DNA of 64,000 bases, taken from assembly GCA_022432975.1 (NCBI GenBank), contig CM039502.1, forward strand, positions 24,760,383 to 24,824,382, read 5' to 3'. Of the stretch, positions 34,557-47,069 are shown in pieces. The notes under the pieces were generated by a model. The model was given only the letters and a program-made list of their open reading frames with translations, was not told the DNA's origin and made no database searches. This DNA is from Begonia masoniana (Eukaryota > Streptophyta > Magnoliopsida > Cucurbitales > Begoniaceae). Each line of letters opens with the position of its first letter. Positions within the stretch are counted from its first letter, which is position 1. The position numbers and the translations under genes were made by a program.

Positions 34557-36638
34557 TCAAATTTTGCCTCATGATGCACTATAATCATCTAATTATCTTT
34601 ATTGAAACTCTAATCTACTATATTTCATTATTCTGCACACTTACACAAAAAATGTCAAATTCTCATAATCACTTGAGAAAAACTTATTGTATAAAATATA
34701 AAAAAGCATAAATAAGTGTATAAATTAAACACTTATAACACCTCCAAACTTGAACGAAAGCTTGTTCTCAAGCGAACAAAATTGAACAAAGCCAAAATAA
34801 AGATGCATCCCCAAACACATTTAAAATGCAAAATGAAATATGACAAAACAATATTAGTTAAGGTTGTTGGTAATTTGTCTGAGCTTGAAAAATTTACACT
34901 AAAGCCACCAAGATTAACACTAAAATTAACTCATACTAGCGCATTGACCCTTGCTTGCTTTGAAATCCTCATGTGTGTGTGTGCATTCTCATTCACTCTA
35001 ACTTTTGGGTCAACTAATGTAGCCAATGGCAAAGAATGCACTCAAACCTCACTTTAGTATCACTCCATAACACTCAAATCGTTCAACTAACTTGCCCACC
35101 ATCTAACTAATCACAAATGTTGGTTAACCACAACAATAATTAATAGGTCTTTTAAAGCTTCTAATGTTAGGCTAGGCTAAAGGTCAGGAATTCTTTAAAT
35201 ACAAGTGACTACTCGGAGCACTACTCTTTCATCATCTTTAACACAATCAAACTCTTCTTCTAAATATCCCCCCAAAGTTATCTCATTCAACTTTACCCAA
35301 ACTAACTCCTTTGTCATCATGTAAAAATGAAACCAATACGAATCATAACTTCTTTTTTTTTTTGATCGACACATCTTTGATACAAATTGACAAAAGACAA
35401 AAGAGTTTTATCCACCTTCACCATCACCTTTTTTATTCTCCCCTAAATACATCAATAATCCATGTGCTCATTAGATAGGGTAGGATAAATGCATATGAGG
35501 GTAGGTTGAATTATTAGGTAACAATTGAACGGTATACATTCGGCTTAAAAGGGTGACTAAGAGTGTCATTGAATGACACAACAAGGTAGGCCAAGAAAGC
35601 TCAAACGCTCCAATGATAGCCTATGTCATTCTCTTAGTTATGAAAAACCTTAATTCGAATTAGTGGATGTTGGGCAAAACCAAGAAGGATTTCATCTCAC
35701 TATCACTCGTTAGATTTGTCTAAAAGGTCACTCTCTTACCTGTGTTTGGACTTCAATAGTCACGCTCATTATATGTAGACTACACGAGTTTGACACCAAC
35801 AGATCAAGTTAAACAAGAATGAAATAGTGCACTAAAATTTTGAGTTCAACTTTGTAAGCTCAAGCCAATACTAACTAGTACAAGTCACATCTACTTAGAG
35901 TTTGTCTAAGGGCTAAAACATGTATTTTCCAAAATTTCCGTCACAAACTCCAACAACCAAGACCTTTTTTAAAAAATTAAAACAAAGTAATCAAAAGAAA
36001 TAACCTAACACAAAGCAAATAAAACAAACAAACCAAAGCATCGCAAGGACATAAAACAAACTAAAATCACTCCCCAAATTTAAAATGAACTTTGTCCTCA
36101 ATGGAAAACATGGATGGCAAGGGAAAAGTAGCGTACTTCATGATGTGCCGGGCCATTGTATTTATACACTAAACTAGGGCGATTGTTCTCCTATAATGGG
36201 CATTTGATCTCCTCCCGCAACGGATCGATCTCCATCTATGAGCAAACCAATCCACAATGCCTCTGTTCAAAACTGAAAATTTCCCTTAATTTCGTCTCAT
36301 AAGACTATTGATCTCTACAAGATTCGGATCGGTCTGCACAGGGAGTCGATCGATCTCCACTAGTAGCAGATTGATCTCCTAAAATAATTTAGTATTATTA
36401 TTATTAAGTAACCTGAAACTTAAAACACCAAAACACATTAAACATACCAAAATATCGTAAAACGAATAATAATAAAACTAATATTAACAAAATAAAATGA
36501 CTAAACTAGAACTTTAAACAGAAGATTGGTAAAGTAAAAAAAAAAAAAACTGAATAAACTAAAACTCAAAAATAAATAAATGGGTTACGTCCCATCAAGT
36601 GCTTGATTTAACGTCATTAGCTTGACATCTAACGAACC

Positions 36639-36958
36639 TTATGCATCAGGCGTAATGTGAGTGACAGATGTATCACTCTTAATAACACCACCAAAATACG
36701 GCTTCACTCTATGACCGTTTACTTGGAATGTTTTATTGTCAGATCGGCATAGCTCGATTGCACCATGAGGAAACACTTGAACTACCGTAAATGGACCCAA
36801 CCATCTTGACTTTAGTTTTTCTGGAAAGAGCTTCAAACGTGAATTAAATAGTAACACATGTTGACCTGGCACTAGCTCTTTCTTTATGATATACTTATCA
36901 TGCCATGCTTTTGTTTTGTCCTTGTAAATCTTGGAATTCTCATAGGTATTGGTACGTA
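36639..36958 (-). pseudogene. Athila/Tat integrase C-terminal fragment
   Basis: One minus-strand frame is open from the LTR G junction to a stop at 36639. It reads YENSKIYKDKTKAWHDKYI, then GQHVLLFNSRLKLFPEKLKSR, WLGPFTVVQVFPHGAIEL and FQVNGHRVKPYFGG. This is the characteristic C-terminal end of Athila/Tat integrases, which lack a chromodomain. The catalytic core is absent because LTR G cuts the gene upstream. About 107 codons remain. Confidence 0.85.
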
Positions 36959-36960
36959 AT

Positions 36961-38366
36961 TGTAACGCCCCCTAACCCGCACCGGCTCGGTGCGCTACTT
37001 TGCTAACCAACCCCTCGTTTAAAACGTAATTTAAAATAATTATCTATAAGTTTTTGACTGTGTTTTTGAGTTTTGCGAACCCTCGATTTTTTTGTTGGAA
37101 AACGTGCCTAAAATACGTTTAAAATACGTTGCAAAATGTCGGGTTAAAATAATTTGAAAATAGGAAAATAAAAAAAATTTCAAAAAAATTTGGTGCTTGG
37201 CGCGCGCATTGGGCGCCGTGCGCTAGGTGCCGCGCGCGCGCCTGCGAGCCCAGTGGCCGATCAATCAGCGCCCAGCGCCTGATCGATCAGGGCCTCCTCG
37301 GGCCACTTCAGCCAAAAATGCCCATTTTTCTTTTTTTTTCAACTTTTCCCTACTTTCTTCATTTTTCTCCAAGCCAAACACCTCCAAATCACCTTAAAAA
37401 TTTACCCACACATTCCCGACACTCCCAACTCCGTGCCCCGTAAAAATCTCAAAAAACCGACTTAAAATGAGTAACGAAAAAATAGAGAAAGTGTACCCAA
37501 CGTTATTTGTTTTAAAACCAAAACGAGCAGCATAACGCCTAACAGTTCCACAACCCAAAACTTGTAAATATATATATATATAAAACATCTAACCCAAGTT
37601 CACAATTGTGCCAAAATCACACCAAACCAAAATCTAACAACATCAACCCAAAATACTCAAACCATACGCTACAACACATCCCCGAAGATCATGGTCGAGA
37701 CTCCCCGACAATTGCCGGCACCGGCATACCGCGTACGTCAACGACTGCATCCCCAACCCTAGCTTTCCTTATAGTCCTCACCTGTACTCCTGTCGACACC
37801 TACACCACGGAACACAAAACGTAAGCCTAATGCTTAGTAAGTAGGGAATAATGCATACCAAAAACATATTGCAACACAACCCCTAACACATGAAGTTTCT
37901 ACTCGCTCAGTTGCTCTTGTTTCGTGTGCGTTTCGTTGCTCAGTCACAGAATGGAACTCATCGCAAGTGCTAAACTGAAATTCTGGTAGTCCCTCGCAGG
38001 TACCACCTTAACGCGACTGAGAAACTCTACTAGAGTTCCTCACAGGTGCTACCCTAACGTGACTGGGTGACTTTAACTCTGCTAGTCCCTCACAGGTACC
38101 ACCTTACGCGACTGGGAAACTCTACTAGAGTTCCTCGCAAGTGCTACCCTAACGAGACTTGGTGACTCTAGCTCTACTAGTCCCTCACAGGTATCACCTT
38201 AACGCGACTGTGAAACTCTACTAGAGTTCCTCGCAGGTGCTACCCTAACGCGAGTGGGTGACTCTAGCTCTACTAGTCCCTCGCAGGTATCACCTTAACG
38301 CAACTGGGAAACTCTACTAGAGTTCCTCGCAGGTGTTACCCTAACGCGACTGGGTGACTCCAACAC
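36961..38366 (-). repeat. LTR G: partial chromovirus LTR inserted in the Athila/Tat integrase
   Basis: It opens TGTAACGCCCCCTAACCC at 36961 and is cut at 38366 by element C; the rest should lie beyond the right edge. CACCTACACCA (37797) and GCCTAATGCTTAGTAAG (37825) match the acceptor region of LTRs F and Z, indicating minus orientation. A strongly GC-rich stretch (37197-37300) contains alternating GCGCGC, and a 97-bp tandem repeat follows. Only one end is visible, so full LTR status is inferred. Confidence 0.7.
37986..38362. repeat. Tandem repeat of about 97 bp, four copies, in LTR G
   Basis: Each unit has two related halves: CTAGTCCCTCGCAGGTATCACC...GCGACTGGGAAACTC and CTAGAGTTCCTCGCAGGTGC...GCGACTGGGTGACTC, so the true subunit is about 48 bp. 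This is the LTR G version of the minisatellite zone seen in other LTRs. Confidence 0.85.
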
Positions 38367-38901
38367 TGTAACACCCGGTTCCATTGAACCGATTTTACCT
38401 TGTCAACTAATAATGTACACTTTATGGATGAAATTGGGAGAATTATTGATTAGGTTAATGAGTGACTAATTAAGGGCATAATGGTATTTTGAGATTTATA
38501 GTGGATAACATATTTAAGGGAGGGTTTAATGAGGTTTAGCCGCCACTGTTTTCTCATTTTCCTTTCTCGGCATTCAGCAGCTAAGCAGAGTTTCTCTCGG
38601 CGATTTTCCCTTCCATTCTCTCCAAGCTAGGTGAGTTCTACTTCAAATTCCTGCTACATTGTAACTATCAATGTTAGAGGGGATTTTAAATGCGAGCATT
38701 GAGAATGCTGTAAGTGGGAGTTAGTTCGGGTTAGGGGAATATCAGGAATGCTTGATGATCTGAGTTCCCAAACCAGTTTTCTTATGAGTTCTGGTAGATT
38801 TGAGGATACTTTAGAATGACGCTTAACTAATACTCTGTCTATGGCTATAGGTTTGAGCAAAACCCGAAGTAGGTTGCAACCAAGCTTTTCTAGGAAACTA
38901 G

Positions 38902-39480
38902 GTAAGTAGAGTATGTGTGTGCCTTCGGGTCTACATCACAAAACAGTAGGTTTATGCTTGTTTGAATGTTTTCTGTATGTCATGTATCATGCTTTTGGAA
39001 AGTACACGAAAATGAATTTACATGTAATGGCACGGTAAGGTATGAATGGAATGTAACAGATCAGCTGTTAATGGAACTAGTCCGCCCCTTAATTTATGAA
39101 GAGGATGTATGACTTTGGAAAAATTGATCCGCTCCCAATGGAATTTAGGATCAGATCAGCTGTTAAGGGAACTAATCCGCCCCTTAATTTATGAAGAGGA
39201 TGTATGACTTTGGGAGAATTGATCCACTCCCAATGGAATTTAGGATCAGATCAGCTGTTAGGGGAACTAATCCATCCCTTAATTTATGAAGAGGATGTAT
39301 GACTTTGGGAAAAATGATCCCACTCCCAATGGAACCGAGGGATCAGATCAGAGAAAGAATGTGAATGCAACTGAAATGTGAAAGTAAAAAATGCATAATT
39401 AGAATTTATGTTTCAGCATATCATTTCATTATTGCTTTACTTACTTAGCATTAGGCTAATAGATGAGTTTTGTGATGTAG
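38902..39480 (+). other. Predicted LTR intron with complementary arms, element C
   Basis: Donor AACTAG|GTAAGTAGA at 38902, acceptor TGATGTAG|GTGAAG ending at 39480 (579 nt). Arms TCTACATCACAAAAC (38930-38944) and GTTTTGTGATGTAGG (39467-39481) pair at 15 positions with one U-G. Confidence 0.55.
39056..39355 (+). repeat. Hairpin-bearing tandem units, three copies, LTR C
   Basis: Units of about 90 bp contain GATCAGCTGTTAAGGGAACTA, CCGCCCCTTAATTTATGAAG, AGGATGTATGACTTTGG and CCACTCCCAATGGAA. TTAAGGG/CCCTTAA and GATCC/GGATC pairs recur in each. The units lie inside the predicted intron, as in LTRs A, B, D and H. Confidence 0.85.
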
Positions 39481-40593
39481 GTGAAGAAGCTTCAGAAGGT
39501 GTGTTCTCTGAGCATGTTGAGGACTAGGCTAGTTGGGGGAGCACTTCAATGCCACGATTTGGTGATTCTGATGAGGCGATTTAACTAATGTCAGTAGGTG
39601 TGAATGTTAGTTGACAATGGTTCAGTTTAAACATGCTGATAATGTTGGTGGTAGTAGTAGTGTAATGTTTCTTTTATATATATAGTCTGGTGTTTTTCTG
39701 ATGTGAAAAACACAATTTGGTTTTAGTCGTAGTCTACAATTCTGGATTTTTTTGGAAATTGTGGATTAAGTTGTTTTTGAAGGATTTCAGTAAAATGCAC
39801 TAGTTCTTTTAGTGGCCAGAGCTGTTCTTTATTTAGAGTGAAAATTGTTTGTATGCTGCTCTGTTGCCTATTGGTAAAAATTGGGTATTTCTGTCTATCG
39901 GTGGATGTTGAAGTTTAGTCTATTGGTAGATGTAGTCCATCGGTAGATGTTGAAGTTTAGTCTATCAATGGATGATGAGTTGTTAAATTTTGAGTTAATG
40001 AGTCACATGGGTTAGTTTAGTAAAGTCACGTGGTTAGCGGAAGAAGGTGTTTATTTCTACTTCTACCGCTGAGTCTAAGTGGTTTTTGCTTTTTCTGTTG
40101 GTATTGTTCAGCAGAAAATGTGAGTAAATTTTTGTCGTCGTGTGACCGGTGGATGCGAGTAGTCAACTTGTCGTCGACGGGTGTGAGCGGTAGATGCGTG
40201 AAAGTCGACGTGTCGTTCGGCTGACGCGAGCGGTGGATGTTGGAAGCAGAAGATGCCTTTTGTTTCTGCTTCTACCGCCGATACTGTTTAGCGGTGGATG
40301 TCTCCTATTCTTGTTCCCTCTACCGAAACTATTCTATCTCTAATAATACCGTTGGAACTATTCAACGGTAGATGTGTTCTGTTTTTCTTTTGTCTTCTTT
40401 CAACCAACAGTCTTTAATATTTTAATTATTTAATAAGTGTTGTTTTATACAAATATTTTTCCGTTGCAAGTTTTTACGTTAAGCATCAAATTTTGATCTT
40501 TGAGTGAAATTTTAGGATTTTCTTAGAAGATCATAACGTGGTTCAGTATTATGAGTAACGAACCGGGTTTATATAATTCGGGGCGTTACAGTA

Positions 40594-40606
40594 TGGTATC
40601 CGAGAC
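40594..40606 (+). promoter_or_regulatory. Primer-binding site of element C
   Basis: TGGTATCCGAGAC, one base different from that of A and B (A to C), three bases after the LTR. Confidence 0.85.
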
Positions 40607-40745
40607 ATTCAGTTAAACCGTTCAAAAGATTACTCATCAGTGCCAATCGTTGCATGGAAGTACTTCAACAACTGTAAGTGTTTATGTTAACCTTAGCTAT
40701 TAGATATTTATGAGAGTAATTAACCCTGTTAAGGAATATAGCAAA

Positions 40746-41426
40746 ATGACTAGACGACCAAGAAGACCAAGGGTACCGAGAGAGATGCCAAATTTGAGAA
40801 GTGAGGAGGACCCTAGTGTAATTAGACAGCTGACAGACTTGGTGCGCCAACAGACAGATTTGGTGCATCAGCAATCCGACCAGTTAGGAGTGTTGTTGAA
40901 CCGGGAGGTACAAGGAAGTGCCAACTCGGGTTCCAGCAATGAACATTCAGGAGACAGATTTCGGAGGCTACAGCCACCCACATACGATGGAAAGTCGTCC
41001 AACCCGATTGTCGCAGAAGAATGGCTTAGGAAGATAGAGAACATGTTCAAGTATGCCAATGTTGGGGAGAAGGACAAGATCACCTTGGCAACATTCCATC
41101 TAGCAGGTGATGCTCAGCTTTGGTGGGAATCGATGAGACCACTACTGATGTCCTGGCAATGTCTTTGGCACAATTCAAGGAGATCTTCTATGAAAAGTAT
41201 TTCAGTAGTGGTGTCCAAACTTCGAAGAAAGTAGAGTTCTTTTAATTGAAGCAAACAGGATCTGTGGCTGAGTACAGCAGACAATTCGAGTCACTATCAA
41301 GGTTCGCTGGACACCTTATTCATAGGAATGAAGATAAGGTGTTTCAATTTATGCAAGGATTGAAGCCCGAAATATACAGAGGAGTAAAATTTTGTGGTAT
41401 TAAAGGATTGTCCTTTAGTGAGGTTG
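40746..41426 (+). pseudogene. Element C gag, part 1 (capsid)
   Basis: The start ATG at 40746 (MTRRPRRPRVPREMPN) is chosen by alignment to gag of A, B and D. An upstream in-frame ATG at 40710 only adds leader-derived residues. Capsid motifs include WLRKIENMFKYANVGE and SVAEYSRQFESLSRFAGH. A one-base loss near 41135 after AQLWWES shifts the frame; a TAA near 41243 follows. The sequence stops at FSEVV where D inserts. Confidence 0.9.
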
Positions 41427-43576
41427 TGTAACGCCCCTAGTTATCTGAACCCGGTTTGTCACACAAACTCTGTACATGACTAAAATTTCTACCATATTAT
41501 TTTTTTTTAGAATAAACTTGCAGCGGAAATCATTTGAACAAACTGAAAGCTAAACAAAATCATAAAAAGTGTTTGGATGATCGGGCGAAATGTTAGAAAT
41601 ATTCGTCCAAGAGAAAATAAGAGTTAAATCACGAATTTCTTTAAAGGTGGCGAAGGTCAAACGCATCTGCCGCTGAACCGAGTCAACGGAAGAGGCTGAA
41701 AACAGAAAACAGAAGACATCATCCGGTCACTAAACGACAAAAGACTCCCTACATCATCCGGTGAATTTACACACGACATCCACCGGTAACTAACGACAAA
41801 AAAAAACTACCTACATCATCCGATGAGTTTACTGAGACAACATCCGATAGACTTAAACCTACACCTTCCGATGACGTCAGCACGCATCTGCCGATTAGTT
41901 TACTAAGACATCATCCGATAGACTTAACCCTACACCTTTTGATGACGTCAGCACGCATCTGCCGATGAGTTTACTGAGACATCATCCGATAGACTTAAAC
42001 CTACACCTTCCGATGACGTCAGCACGCATCTACCGATGAGTTTACTGAGACATCATCCGATGGCTTTTCTGAAGACATCTTCCGATGGACAACATAACTC
42101 ATCATTCTACCGACAGACATCATCTACCGGTAGAAAACAGAATACATTTCGACTACTCCTCACTATACATACACAACACCAATTACAGAAAGGAATTTGC
42201 TTACTTTTCCAAGACCATTCAGAAACAACTCAAACCATTACATAAATCAAATCCAGTAAAAATAACATTTAAAACTCGACATATCACTGTTATCAGAAAA
42301 ATCTCAAAAAAACGTGTTCAAAGTACTGAAGCCACTACTGTTATAGAAACTTAACATTTCTAAATTTCAAACACTGTCAACTAAACCTTCTCACCAACAA
42401 ACATCAGTTAAATCGCCTTATCAGTTCACCAGATCCGTAGCATGAGTGTGCTCCCCCAACCAGTCTATCCCTCAATAAACTCAGAGGATTCACCTGCTGT
42501 CACTTCTTTACCTACATCACAAAACTCTTCTATTAGCTTAATGCTAAGTAAGCAAAGCAATGATAGAAAGAAAAGAATGAAATGCCGAAACATGAATTCC
42601 TAAACATGCAATTTCTACTTTCTCCTCTCAGTTGTTCATGCGTTGTTTCTGTTCAGATCCCCCTGTGAAATTGGGAGTTGGATCAACTCTCCCAAAGTAT
42701 AAATATCCACTGTCTCAATAAGGGGTTGATTAGCTCCCTTAACAGTAAGGCTGATTCACTGTTCAGATCCCCCTGTGAAATTGGGAGTTGGATCAACTCT
42801 CCCAAAGTATAAATATCCACTGTCTCATTAAGGGGCGGATTATTTCCCTTAACAGTAAAACTGATTCACATAACTGTTTCAATATGTTCAATCCTTACCA
42901 TGCCAACATGCATTCAAATTCATTTTCGTATACTTTTAAAACATGATGCATAACACACAGACACATCCCAGTAAACACAATCCTAACGTTTTGTGATGTA
43001 GGCCCGAAGGCACAAGCAAACTTTACTTACCTGGCTCTCCTGGAAATGCTCGGTTTCAAACTACTTCAGAATTCTACTCACCTAGGTCATAGAAAGGATA
43101 TCAATTAGATTTCTTCTAAGCCTCATTCTAATCTATTCAGGAAATCATGGGAAACTAGCTTGGAAGCTTAGTTCATGGTGCATTTCCGATTCAACACTAC
43201 ACCCGAGCTCAACTCTATCACAGTATTCCTAGAAACTTCACACATTGTACTCCCTCAGCTATCTAATTGTTAAAATCACAAACAGACTAAGAGAGCTTAC
43301 CTAGGTTGAAAGAGAATCGAGTGAGGAAGAAATCGCTTGAAGGTTTTCTGTTGAAGAGCTGAAGGCTGGGAGAGAAACAAGGGAATTGGTGGCGGCTACC
43401 GAGCACTAAACCCCAAATCACTAACCTTAAATACATTATCCATTTTTAAATCTCTAATTACCTTTCTGCCCTTGCCTAGTCATTTATTAACCTAATTAAT
43501 AACTCTCCCAACCCTTCTATAAAAGTACATCATTAATAATAATTTAAATTTTGACTCAATGGAACCGGGTGCTACA
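41427..43576 (-). repeat. 3' LTR of element D (2.15 kb)
   Basis: Contains about three copies of the TGACGTCA-bearing 71-bp unit (41850-42070), two hairpin units (42650-42870), the predicted intron (42512-43030) and the core promoter (43425, minus). Ends GGAACCGGGTGCTACA. Confidence 0.95.
42512..43030 (-). other. Predicted LTR intron with complementary arms, 3' LTR of D
   Basis: Donor GCCAG|GTAAGTAAA at 43030, acceptor TGATGTAG|GTAAAG ending at 42512 (519 nt). Perfect 15-bp arms at 42511-42525 and 42988-43002. The 5' LTR copy is at 50640-51158. Confidence 0.6.
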
Positions 43577-43594
43577 ATCTACCCTCCTTAAAAG
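43577..43594 (-). promoter_or_regulatory. Polypurine tract of element D
   Basis: Minus strand CTTTTAAGGAGGGTAGAT next to the LTR, identical in its core to that of element A. Confidence 0.8.
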
Positions 43595-43611
43595 AATTTT
43601 TTCCTCAAAAT

Positions 43612-45167
43612 TCAGTACCTGAATAGTTCCGGATATTGGTCCATCATGTCCTGCTGGCGCTCCCAAGTTGTCTCCTCAACATTCTGGTTGTGCCATAAGA
43701 CCTTTACCAGTGGAACCTCCTTGTTGCGTAATACCTTTACTGCATAATCTAAGATCCTTACTGGTTTCTCCTCATAAGTAAGAGTAGGAGGACTTCAATG
43801 TTCTGCTGTTCTATAATCTGTGAAGGATCTCTAACACATTTCTTCAGCATGGAAACGTGAAACACATTATGAATTCCCTCTAGAGAGGCTGGTAACTGGA
43901 GTTGATATGCTGACTTCCCAATTCTCTTCACGATTTGGAAAGGCCCAATATATCTGGGGTTTAACTTGCCTCTTTTCCCAAATCTCACAACTCCTTTGAA
44001 AGGTGACACCTTAAGGAAAACTTCATTACCAACATCAAATTCTAATTCTCTTCGTCTTTTGTCTGCATAGCTTTTCTGCCGGCTTTGAGCTGTTAAGATC
44101 CTTTGTCGGATAAGAGCAATCTTCTCCACTGTCTACTGCACAATGTCAGGACCAATCATCTGTGCCTCTCCAACTTCATCCCAATACAATGGAGATCTGC
44201 ACTTCCGTCCATACAATGCCTTGTATGGTGCCATGCCTATTGTTGCCTGAAAACTGTTATTATAAGAGAACTCAACCAATGGTAAATACTTACTCCAAGA
44301 ACCTTGAAATTCCAGTACACAAGCCCGAAGCATATCCTCCAACGTTTGGATAGTTCTCTCTGATTGTCCATCGGTTTGAGGATGAAAAGCTGTGCTAAAA
44401 CTAAGCTGTGTCCCCATAGCCTTGTGCAAACTTTTCCAAAACTTAGATGTAAATCTGGAGTCTCGGTCTGAAACTATGGTGTTTGGAACACCATGCAGTC
44501 TAACAACTTCGTGCACATACAACTCAGCCAATTGATCCATCGAGTATGTTATCTTCATTGGCAGAAAGTGAGCTGATTTGGTTAAACGATCAACTACTAC
44601 CCAGATTGCATCGTGACCTTTTACTGTTTTAGGTAATCCTATAACAAAATCCATAGTTATTTGTTCCCATTTCCATTCGGGAACTGGTAAGGGTTGTAAT
44701 GTTCCTGAGGGTCTCTGATGTTCAGCTTTGACTTGCTGGCAGACCAGACATGACTCCACATACTCCGCCACACTTCTCTTCATATCTGGCCACCAATAAT
44801 GCTGCTTGAGATCCCTGTACAATTTCGTACTTCCAGGATGAATAGAAAGTCTGGAGGAATGAGCCTCAGATAGGATCTCCTTCCTAAGCTCAGTATCAGC
44901 CGGAACAAACCATCTATCTCGAAACTTGAGAATTCCATCAGCTGAGCAGTTGAAATCCGACTTGTCAGTAGAATCTATGCACAACTTATACTTATTACAC
45001 TCAGTGTCATTCATTTGAACTTTCTTTATTTTCTCCAAAATAGTTGGCCTCAAAGATATGGCTGAAAGCATGGCTGACACACTAGACACAGCTTCCAGGT
45101 TAAATCTTTGAAATTCTGTCTCTAAAGCTATCGGTATGTCTAGAGTCAAAGCAGAAACTAAAGGGGT
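43612..45167 (-). pseudogene. Element D integrase and chromodomain (one stop, one frameshift)
   Basis: Zinc site: [19 protein letters not shown] and [11 protein letters not shown]. Catalytic core: [22 protein letters not shown] and [14 protein letters not shown], all three acidic residues kept. CAG to TAG at about 44133 (after GPDIVQ) is the first break. A one-base loss near 43793 moves the chromodomain (ending at the stop at 43612-43614) out of frame. The frame is the same as that of gag, so this was one gag-pol ORF. Confidence 0.9.
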
Positions 45168-47069
45168 CACTCTACTCAAAGCATCAGCTACTACATTCGC
45201 CTTGCCAGGGTGGTACTTAATCTCAAAATCATAGTCTTTGACAAATTCTAACCACCTACGTTGCCTCATATTCAGTTCCTTTTGCGTGAAAATATATTTC
45301 AGACTTTTATAATCCGAAAATATCTCACAGGTTTGTCCATACAGGTAGTGCCTCCAAATCTTTAATGCAAAGACCACGACAGCTAGTTCAAAGTCATGTG
45401 TAGGATAGTTCTTCTCATGTGTCTTTAACTGTCTTGAGGCATAAGCTATTACTCTTCCCTCTTGCATCAAGACACAGCCAAGTCCAACCTTGGATGCGTC
45501 ACAGTAAATGCTAAACTTACCATTTTCTACAGGAAGTGTCAAAATTGGAGCATTGGTCAGTTTATGTTTCAAGGTCTGGAAACTGGATTCACATTTATCA
45601 GTCCAATTATACTTCACATTCTTCCTTGTTAACATAGTAAGGGGTGTGGCAATCTTTGAAAATCCCTCGATGAATTTTCTATAATATCCTGCTAATCCAA
45701 GGAAACTTCGGTTATCAGTGGCATTCTTCGGTTGAGGCCATTCCTTAACTGCTTGAACCTTGGCTGGGTCAACAGATATCCCATCTCCAGAGATCACATG
45801 ACCAAGAAAATGAACCTTGTCCAACCAAAACTCACACTTAGAAAATTTGGCATAAAGTTGGTGCTGCCTCAGTAATCCTAACACCAAGCTTAAGTGTCCT
45901 GCATGCTCTTCCTTAGTTCTAGAATAGATTAGAATGTCATCTATGAATACTATGACAAATTTGTCCAAAAACTCGTGAAACACCCTATTCATGAGATCCA
46001 CGAAGGCTGCTGGAGCATTAGTCAAACCAAAAGACATAACCAAAAACTCATAATGTCCATACCTTGTGCGAAAGGCAGTCTTTGGGATATCTTCGGATTT
46101 CACTTTCAGCTGGTAGTAACCGGACCTAAGGTCAATCTTAGAGAAAACCCTTGCACCCCTAAGCTCGTCAAATAAGTCATCAATTCTCGGCAAAGGGTAT
46201 TTGTTCTTGACAGTTAGCTTATTCAATTCTCTATAGTCTATGCACATACGCATTGATCCATCCTTCTTTTTGACAAAAAGGACAGGTGCGCCCCATGGTG
46301 AAAAGCTAGGGCGTATGAACCCCTTTTCCAACAAGTCCTCTAACTGTTTCTTCAACTCTTTAAGTTCTGTTGGTGCTAGTCTATATGGATTCTTAGATAC
46401 TGGCTCAGCGTCGGGGTAAACATCTACCACGAATTCAATTTCCTTATCCGGTGGCAAACCAGGAAGATCATCTAGAAATACTTCTGAAAAATTTTGGACA
46501 ACTAAAACATCCTTGGGGTTCAATTTTTCTACAGTTTGTGTGTCTAAAACACTGGCCAAAAAGCACAAATATTCTCTGCAAGGGGAGGGTCTTGTGTTAA
46601 TAAAAGTCATTACAGACATTTCCTTACTTTTCCTTCAGGCTTGAAAGGTGTGTTTCAAACTACCAGGGGGTTGGAAGCTAACTATTCCAGTCCTACAATC
46701 TATTGTGGCATGATGCTTAAACAACCAGTCCATTCCTAGGATTACATCAAATCCTAATATATCCATAATTATAAGATCAGCAGGTAGGCTTACACTCCCT
46801 ACTAACACTTCACTGCCAAGCATCACTTGGTTGGAGTGCATACGTTCACCAGAAGGCAATGCAACATTATACACATGCATGGAAGGGGTGAACTGTACGT
46901 CTAACTTATCAGCAAAAGCAGATGCTATAAATGAATGTGTGGCACCAGAATCTATTAAAGTAAAAGCAGACACAGAGTTGATCAATATAGTACATCACAC
47001 CACAGCAGGCTGTTCCTCACCCGACTCCGTCATGGAGAATATTCTTTGTTTGATCATAGTAGGGCCACT
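45168..47069 (-). pseudogene. Element D protease, reverse transcriptase and RNase H (two early stops, catalytic region open)
   Basis: Protease FTLIDSGATHSFIA near 46940, with a stop just before it (TCAGGT now TGATGT near 47000). A second stop after KHTFQA near 46635. From 46619 the frame is open for 828 codons into integrase. Reverse transcriptase has [33 protein letters not shown] and [10 protein letters not shown]; RNase H has [36 protein letters not shown] and VADALSR. All expected acidic catalytic residues are present, unlike in element C. Confidence 0.92.

Larger units (their letters stand above)
33370..36960 (-). mobile_element. Athila/Tat-type Ty3/gypsy remnant, 3' part
   Basis: Only the integrase end and the long 3' noncoding region remain; the rest was displaced by LTR G at 36961. 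Phrases typical of this lineage are GGGTTACGTCCCATCAAGTG with TTTAACGTCATTAGC (36580-36625) and CTCCCCAAATTTAAAATGAA (36070) or CACCTCCAAACTTGAACGAA (34738). About 33370-34250 has the character of an Athila/Tat LTR in minus sense, but I cannot fix its ends. Small ORFs at 34469-35057 show no recognisable domain. Confidence 0.65.
38367..40590 (+). repeat. 5' LTR of element C (2.2 kb)
   Basis: TGTAACACCCGG at 38367 to GGGGCGTTACA at 40590. Core promoter at 38511. Donor-like GCTAG|GTGAGT near 38630 and acceptor-like GCTATAG|GTT near 38850 form a possible first intron; the second is at 38902-39480. The GATG-rich zone (39890-40370) is diverged and the bZIP palindrome has decayed (GCTGACGCGAGCGG near 40219). 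Confidence 0.9.

Noticed and set aside
34469..35057. ORFs of 80 and 113 codons
   Set aside because: Located in the 3' noncoding part of the Athila/Tat remnant on the opposite strand; no domain recognised.
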